This document shows positions 61,791-64,000 of a stretch of 64,000 bases of DNA, one piece after another; positions within the stretch are counted from its first letter, which is position 1; the number at the start of each line of letters is the position of its first letter. A program made the position numbers and the translations under genes. The stretch is from NCBI RefSeq assembly GCF_029278605.1, contig NZ_CP119572.1, positions 1,178,001-1,242,000 of the forward strand, given 5' to 3'. Under the pieces are notes generated by a model that was not told the DNA's origin, ran no database searches, and saw only the letters and a program-made list of their open reading frames with translations. The DNA comes from Cupriavidus sp. WKF15 (GTDB lineage: Bacteria; Pseudomonadota; Gammaproteobacteria; Burkholderiales; Burkholderiaceae).

Positions 61791-63572
61791 TTACTGGGGC
61801 AGGCGGTGCCGAGGCAGTTCGGGCCGTGCGTGCGTGGCGCGCGAGGTATCGACCAGGCGATACATGCGGAAGCGCTCGTCACGGTCGGCGGGCCGGCGGC
61901 CTTCCCAGATCAGACGCCATTCGAAGTGCGAGATCTTGCTGGGTTCGCCGTAGTCGGCGCTGTCGTGCCGCAGCAGGATGTCGCAATCGTCTTCCGGGCC
62001 GCCGAAGCGGAAATGGCCAAAGTAGGCGAATGATGCAAGCTGGGCATTGCCCATGCGAATCGGTTGCACGCACTGGTACGTGGGCGGCAGCGCCATGGCG
62101 GCGGCCTCGACGACGTCGCGGTAGGTCTTGCCGTAGTTGATCGACGGCAGCCACAGCGTCATGGCTATGACCCACATCAGCGTGGTGCCGGCGGCGGAGA
62201 TCACTACCGGGCGCCAGATCTGCTTGGGCGCCCGCGACAGCCGCCAGCGTACGACCAGCACCCAGGCCACTGTGACCAGCAAGGCGAAGATGACCGAGGA
62301 AAGCTTGAAGTGGTGCTGGAAGCCGGGCAATTGCCGGAAGACGTTGCTCGCGATGCGCGGCGGCCATCCCGTGGTCTTGGCGACCCACAGGAACCACACC
62401 GTGCCGCCGAAAATGGTGAAGAAGAGCAGCGCGAACCAGTCGATTGCGTTGATCACGCCGCGCGCGAGCGTAGGCAGTGCGAACGCGCCGAGCATCGCCA
62501 TCGGCGGCAGCAGCAGGATGAACTGCGCATCGCTGGCATTGGTCTGCAGGAACAGCAGCACCAGTGTCGGCAGCAGCAGCGCCAGCGGCAGCGCGACATG
62601 CGGGGCGCGGCGCATGCCGGCCCACGCTACCCAGGCCCAGGCCGCGATTGGCCAGACCGGCCATGCGTACAGGAACAGGTTGCGCATATTGAAGCCGAAC
62701 GTCTGCATGTTCGGCGCGCCGTAGCTGCGACGGTCATAGCGGGCCCACTCGCGGATGAACGTCACGGCCTCGCTCCGGTCCGGGGTGCCGAAATACGCGG
62801 CGGCGAGCCATGCCGCGACAATCAGCAGGGCCAGCGGCACGCCGATAGCCGCCAGACGCCGCCAGGGCAGCGGGGCGCAGACGGCTGCGCAGATCACCGC
62901 GGCAACCAGCAAGGCAAGGGGCAGGATCGGCCCGCTCGCCAGGGTCAGCGCGCCCAGGCCGAGCCCGAACACCAGGCTGCCATGTATGGGCTTGTCGAGG
63001 CTACGCACCAGTCCGTAAAGGATCATGGCAATCAGCGCGACCTGGCCGACCTGCGCGGTCGTCTCATGGCCGCGGACCGCCAGCCCCACGCAGGCCAGGA
63101 ACACCAGCAGGGCGCCGTCAGCCAGCGTGCGGCCATAGTCGCGCGCGCTGGGCTGGCCGCCAAAGGCATAGGCGAACGGCTGGACCTCGTCTCGGCGCCC
63201 GAGCAGGTAGGTGGTGTACCAGATAAAAGCGCAGGTACCGAAGAAGCACAGCGCCGTAGCCAGGCGCGACGCATCGGGAGCGCCAAGCCAATTGCCGAAC
63301 AGGCGAATCATGGCCGCGCCGATCCAGAAGACCAGCGGACCATCGTCGGTGAACGGGCGCCCGGCGATGTTGGGCATCAGCCAGTCATGCGCGCCGCCCG
63401 TCGCCAGTTGCCACATCACGCCGAAACCGGCCGCATCCTCGTTCTTCCACGGGTCGCGGTGGAACAGGCCGGTCAGCCCGTAGATGATGCAGATCGCCAG
63501 CAGCAGGGCGCGCGGCAACGCGCCCGTTGCGGCGGCGGTCAACTGAACGGGAGAAGTCTTGGCTTCACGCAT
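61791..63572 (-). CDS. ArnT-like (GT39/GT83-type) membrane glycosyltransferase
   Basis: The 593-aa protein has about 12 hydrophobic segments and the first-loop acidic motif of C-type glycosyltransferases in LFHRDPWKNEDAAGFGVMW, then GRPFTDDGPLVFWIGA. The C-terminal 100 residues are soluble. Such enzymes transfer sugars from lipid carriers, for instance aminoarabinose to lipid A. The ATG at 63572 follows from the family start; the frame is open to 63704. Confidence 0.8.
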   Translation of the reverse strand: MREAKTSPVQLTAAATGALPRALLLAICIIYGLTGLFHRDPWKNEDAAGFGVMWQLATGGAHDWLMPNIAGRPFTDDGPLVFWIGAAMIRLFGNWLGAPDASRLATALCFFGTCAFIWYTTYLLGRRDEVQPFAYAFGGQPSARDYGRTLADGALLVFLACVGLAVRGHETTAQVGQVALIAMILYGLVRSLDKPIHGSLVFGLGLGALTLASGPILPLALLVAAVICAAVCAPLPWRRLAAIGVPLALLIVAAWLAAAYFGTPDRSEAVTFIREWARYDRRSYGAPNMQTFGFNMRNLFLYAWPVWPIAAWAWVAWAGMRRAPHVALPLALLLPTLVLLFLQTNASDAQFILLLPPMAMLGAFALPTLARGVINAIDWFALLFFTIFGGTVWFLWVAKTTGWPPRIASNVFRQLPGFQHHFKLSSVIFALLVTVAWVLVVRWRLSRAPKQIWRPVVISAAGTTLMWVIAMTLWLPSINYGKTYRDVVEAAAMALPPTYQCVQPIRMGNAQLASFAYFGHFRFGGPEDDCDILLRHDSADYGEPSKISHFEWRLIWEGRRPADRDERFRMYRLVDTSRATHARPELPRHRLPQ

Positions 63573-63659
63573 CGGCGGATCGGTTCGGCAGCGCGGGACG
63601 GGCCCGGCAGCGGCAAGCGAGTGACGGCGCCAGGGCCGGAACGGTGGGAAGGCACAAAT

Positions 63660-63689
63660 GCAAAGAGGCAGCCGCTGCTGCCTCTTTGC
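63660..63689 (-). terminator. terminator of rpmE2
   Basis: GCAAAGAGGCAGC and GCTGCCTCTTTGC form a perfect 13-bp stem with a 4-nt loop. On the minus strand it follows rpmE2 by about 65 bp; no long T-run follows the stem. Confidence 0.6.
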
Positions 63690-63753
63690 GGGTCTGCATG
63701 GCACCGGAACATCTGTCCGCTGGCGCCACGCAAACGGGTGTTCGCAGGAGCGA

Positions 63754-64000
63754 TTACTTCGCAGCCTTGCCCAGCTTGCTGCCGAACTTCTGGCGGAACT
63801 TTTCGACGCGGCCGGCGGTGTCCATGATCTTCTGGGTGCCGGTGTAGAACGGGTGCGATTCCGACGAGACTTCGATCTTGGCCAGCGGGTATTCCTTGCC
63901 GTCCTTCACGATCGTGTCCTTGGTCTGGATGGTCGAACGCGTGATGAAGCTGAAGTCGCTCGACATGTCCTGGAACACGACTTCGCGGTAATTCGGGTGG
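63754..64000 (-). CDS. rpmE2: Ribosomal protein L31 type B, N-terminus outside window
   Basis: The frame runs from the window edge ([20 protein letters not shown]) to the stop at 63754; only about five N-terminal codons are missing. It has the type B pattern ([36 protein letters not shown]) and no CxxC zinc site, so it is the zinc-free form often induced under zinc limitation. Confidence 0.95.
   Translation of the reverse strand, partial: HPNYREVVFQDMSSDFSFITRSTIQTKDTIVKDGKEYPLAKIEVSSESHPFYTGTQKIMDTAGRVEKFRQKFGSKLGKAAK

Noticed and set aside
62064..63827. 587-codon plus-strand frame opposite the glycosyltransferase
   Set aside because: Composition is Gln/Arg/His/Gly-rich with no domain; the minus-strand frame has membrane helices and family motifs.

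Overview
The window looks like chromosome of a GC-rich betaproteobacterium of the Burkholderiaceae, most like Cupriavidus/Ralstonia. That is an inference from gene content: many periplasmic Bug (TctC-type) receptors, AraC/LysR-controlled carboxylate and acyl-CoA gene sets, polyhydroxyalkanoate (PHA) genes, a yejABEF-type transporter next to fabI, a type B L31 protein and a dispersed intergenic repeat. No rRNA is present to fix the species.

1-9.4 kb: organic-acid catabolism. A LysR gene (cut by the left edge) diverges from a locus holding the 3' remnant of a Bug receptor gene, then one reading frame that joins a complete PrpF/GalD-type isomerase to a Bug receptor without signal peptide, then a broken MmgE/PrpD fragment and a CitE-like lyase. 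Next come a second LysR gene, tcuA, tcuB (tricarballylate oxidation) and an intact Bug receptor.

9.4-20 kb: small genes and decay. An HxlR regulator diverges from an NTF2-like gene and a truncated SDR gene. Then follow a sterol-desaturase-family gene, a spermidine-synthase-like gene, a DUF3303 gene, and a junction where a divergent aldehyde dehydrogenase and MFS transporter have both lost their 5' ends. Gene debris follows (YciI 5' fragment and others), then small envelope and RNA-binding genes.

20-25 kb: an AraC regulator diverges from a quinone oxidoreductase, TauD-type dioxygenase and acyl-CoA synthetase operon; a direct repeat lies between them. 25-28.6 kb: two different IS3-family elements sit side by side in the loop of a repeated hairpin element.

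28.8-34.3 kb: a four-gene minus-strand operon (BKACE enzyme, DUF1289, DsbA-like, Bug receptor) diverges from an AraC gene across a 53-bp element that recurs 13 kb away upstream of an MFS transporter. A third AraC gene follows. 34.3-40 kb: acyl-CoA dehydrogenase, MaoC hydratase, PHA synthase with a variant active-site box, phasin and PHA depolymerase, preceded by a perfect 14-bp inverted repeat.

40-57.4 kb: a membrane diguanylate cyclase, porin, RBBP9-type hydrolase, MFS transporter, a DUF3300/DUF2950/lipoprotein set, fabI, yejABEF, an NlpC/P60 hydrolase and a patatin-like lipoprotein. 57.5-64 kb: gltX with a leader terminator hairpin, a duplicated tRNA Ala-Glu-Asp set, a MATE transporter, an ArnT-like membrane glycosyltransferase and rpmE2 (cut by the right edge).

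The strongest candidates for something undescribed are the PrpF-Bug fusion locus, the shared 53-bp operator-like element, and the PHA operon with its AraC gene, inverted repeat and variant synthase.
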